NCBI GenBank assembly: GCA_023091735.1
Contig: JALKBU010001086.1
Location: 1-16,997 of the forward strand
Direction: 5' to 3'
Length of the DNA stretch: 16,997 nt
DNA from: Trichomonas tenax
Lineage: Eukaryota > Parabasalia > Trichomonadida > Trichomonadidae
Part shown: in pieces, positions 16,333 through 16,997 of the stretch
How positions within the stretch are numbered: position 1 is the first letter of the stretch
Layout: each line of letters begins with the position of its first letter
Position numbers and translations under genes: made by a program
Notes under the pieces: model-generated
The model's database searches: none
What the model was told of the DNA's origin: nothing
Seen by the model: only the letters and a program-made list of their open reading frames with translations

Positions 16333-16997
16333 ATAATTTTTGCTTTCAAAACACAATGAAGAATAGATCCTAAAAATTTACAGCAATTGGAATACATTTC
16401 AATACTGATTCTTATACTATTTCCATGAATACCAATGAAAAATAATCAACGTCATTAATGTGGTCCACTTTTGACATCATTAGAAATTTCATTGAAATTT
16501 CACTGATAAAAGACTGGAAGAATAGGTGCTTACCACTTTAGATTCTCCTTTAATAGAAGCTTCAATCAGTGCCAGTAATCGCTTCTGTATATTCATGTGT
16601 TGTTTAAATTTTTAAATGAAGTTTTACCCAAAATTGGTAGAATATTTTCTTATAAAACAGATCAAACAGCGATTAGAAATGTTTTGGGTTTCAATTTTAG
16701 AATTAATAACCAGAGGTCAAATAACCTTGATTCAAAGTGATGAATCTAAACTTGTTGCTTATTTAAATGATTCGGATTTTTAATGGGCAATTAAATTTTT
16801 ATACGCATAGTCAGCGAAACTCATTTTTTAACTCACTGGATTAACTTTTTGCTAAGTTATTGAACCACATTGTACAAAATCCTGTTGTGCATGATATATT
16901 AAAGAATTAGCTAACAAAGTCTATATTTCATTAAAATATTAGATATATCTTGCATCAAAAACATTGATTTGCCATGATGTGCTTTACTCATTATAAT
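16333..16997. other. intergenic DNA without a recognisable gene
   Basis: I find no domain, tRNA-like box or clear repeat. One plus-strand frame of about 50 codons ends at the TGA at 16738-16740, but it has no convincing start and I recognise nothing in it. Confidence 0.5.

Noticed and set aside
16581..16740. Plus-strand frame of about 50 codons
   Set aside because: No convincing start codon, no recognisable motif and no initiator; compatible with chance.
1..16997. tRNA, rRNA, CRISPR or transposable element
   Set aside because: I saw no tRNA T-loop box, no regular spaced repeats, no terminal inverted repeats and no transposase or reverse transcriptase motif on either strand; small RNAs cannot be excluded by eye.

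Overview
The window looks like nuclear DNA of a parabasalid protist, most likely a trichomonad close to Trichomonas vaginalis. The evidence is the AT-rich composition, long intronless eukaryotic genes, intergenic gaps of a few hundred bases, a TCA(+1)YW-type initiator 11 nt before one start codon, TAAA overlapping or closely following stop codons (the trichomonad poly(A) signal), and typical trichomonad families (BspA-like leucine-rich repeats, ankyrin repeats, SPRY, beta-helix surface proteins). Nothing bacterial (operon, Shine-Dalgarno, CRISPR) is present. TGA, TAA and TAG all end genes, so the code is standard.

Layout. 1-1017: no convincing gene, one GC-richer island. 1037-2572 (+): TPR plus J-domain co-chaperone of the P58IPK/DNAJC3 type. 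3150-4433 (+): beta-helix-like surface protein with one C-terminal membrane segment. 4626-5866 (-): BspA-like leucine-rich-repeat pseudogene read in three frames. 6181-11781 (+): giant HECT ubiquitin ligase with an intact catalytic cysteine. 11941-12096 (+): ankyrin relic. 12242-12872 (+): SPRY-domain pseudogene with a stop at the Trp-Tyr-Tyr position and a frameshift. 13190-15349 (+): coiled-coil protein. 15747-16295 (-): catalytically dead E2 variant of the FTS/AKTIP type. 16333-16997: nothing recognisable.

The five intact genes appear to be independently transcribed single genes and not a functional cluster. Two concern ubiquitin-fold biology (a HECT E3 and a cysteine-less E2-like protein), but by family the second belongs to the FTS-Hook-FHIP dynein adaptor and not to ubiquitin conjugation. 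One is an ER folding factor and one a probable surface protein. Between them lie decayed members of expanded families, which fits the high birth and death rate of genes in trichomonads. I found no convincing evidence of an undescribed multi-gene system. The most interesting points are the FTS-like gene, a GC-rich repeat/hairpin module before the coiled-coil gene, an ATAACGAT element before two genes that lack an initiator, and the well-marked SPRY and BspA pseudogenes.
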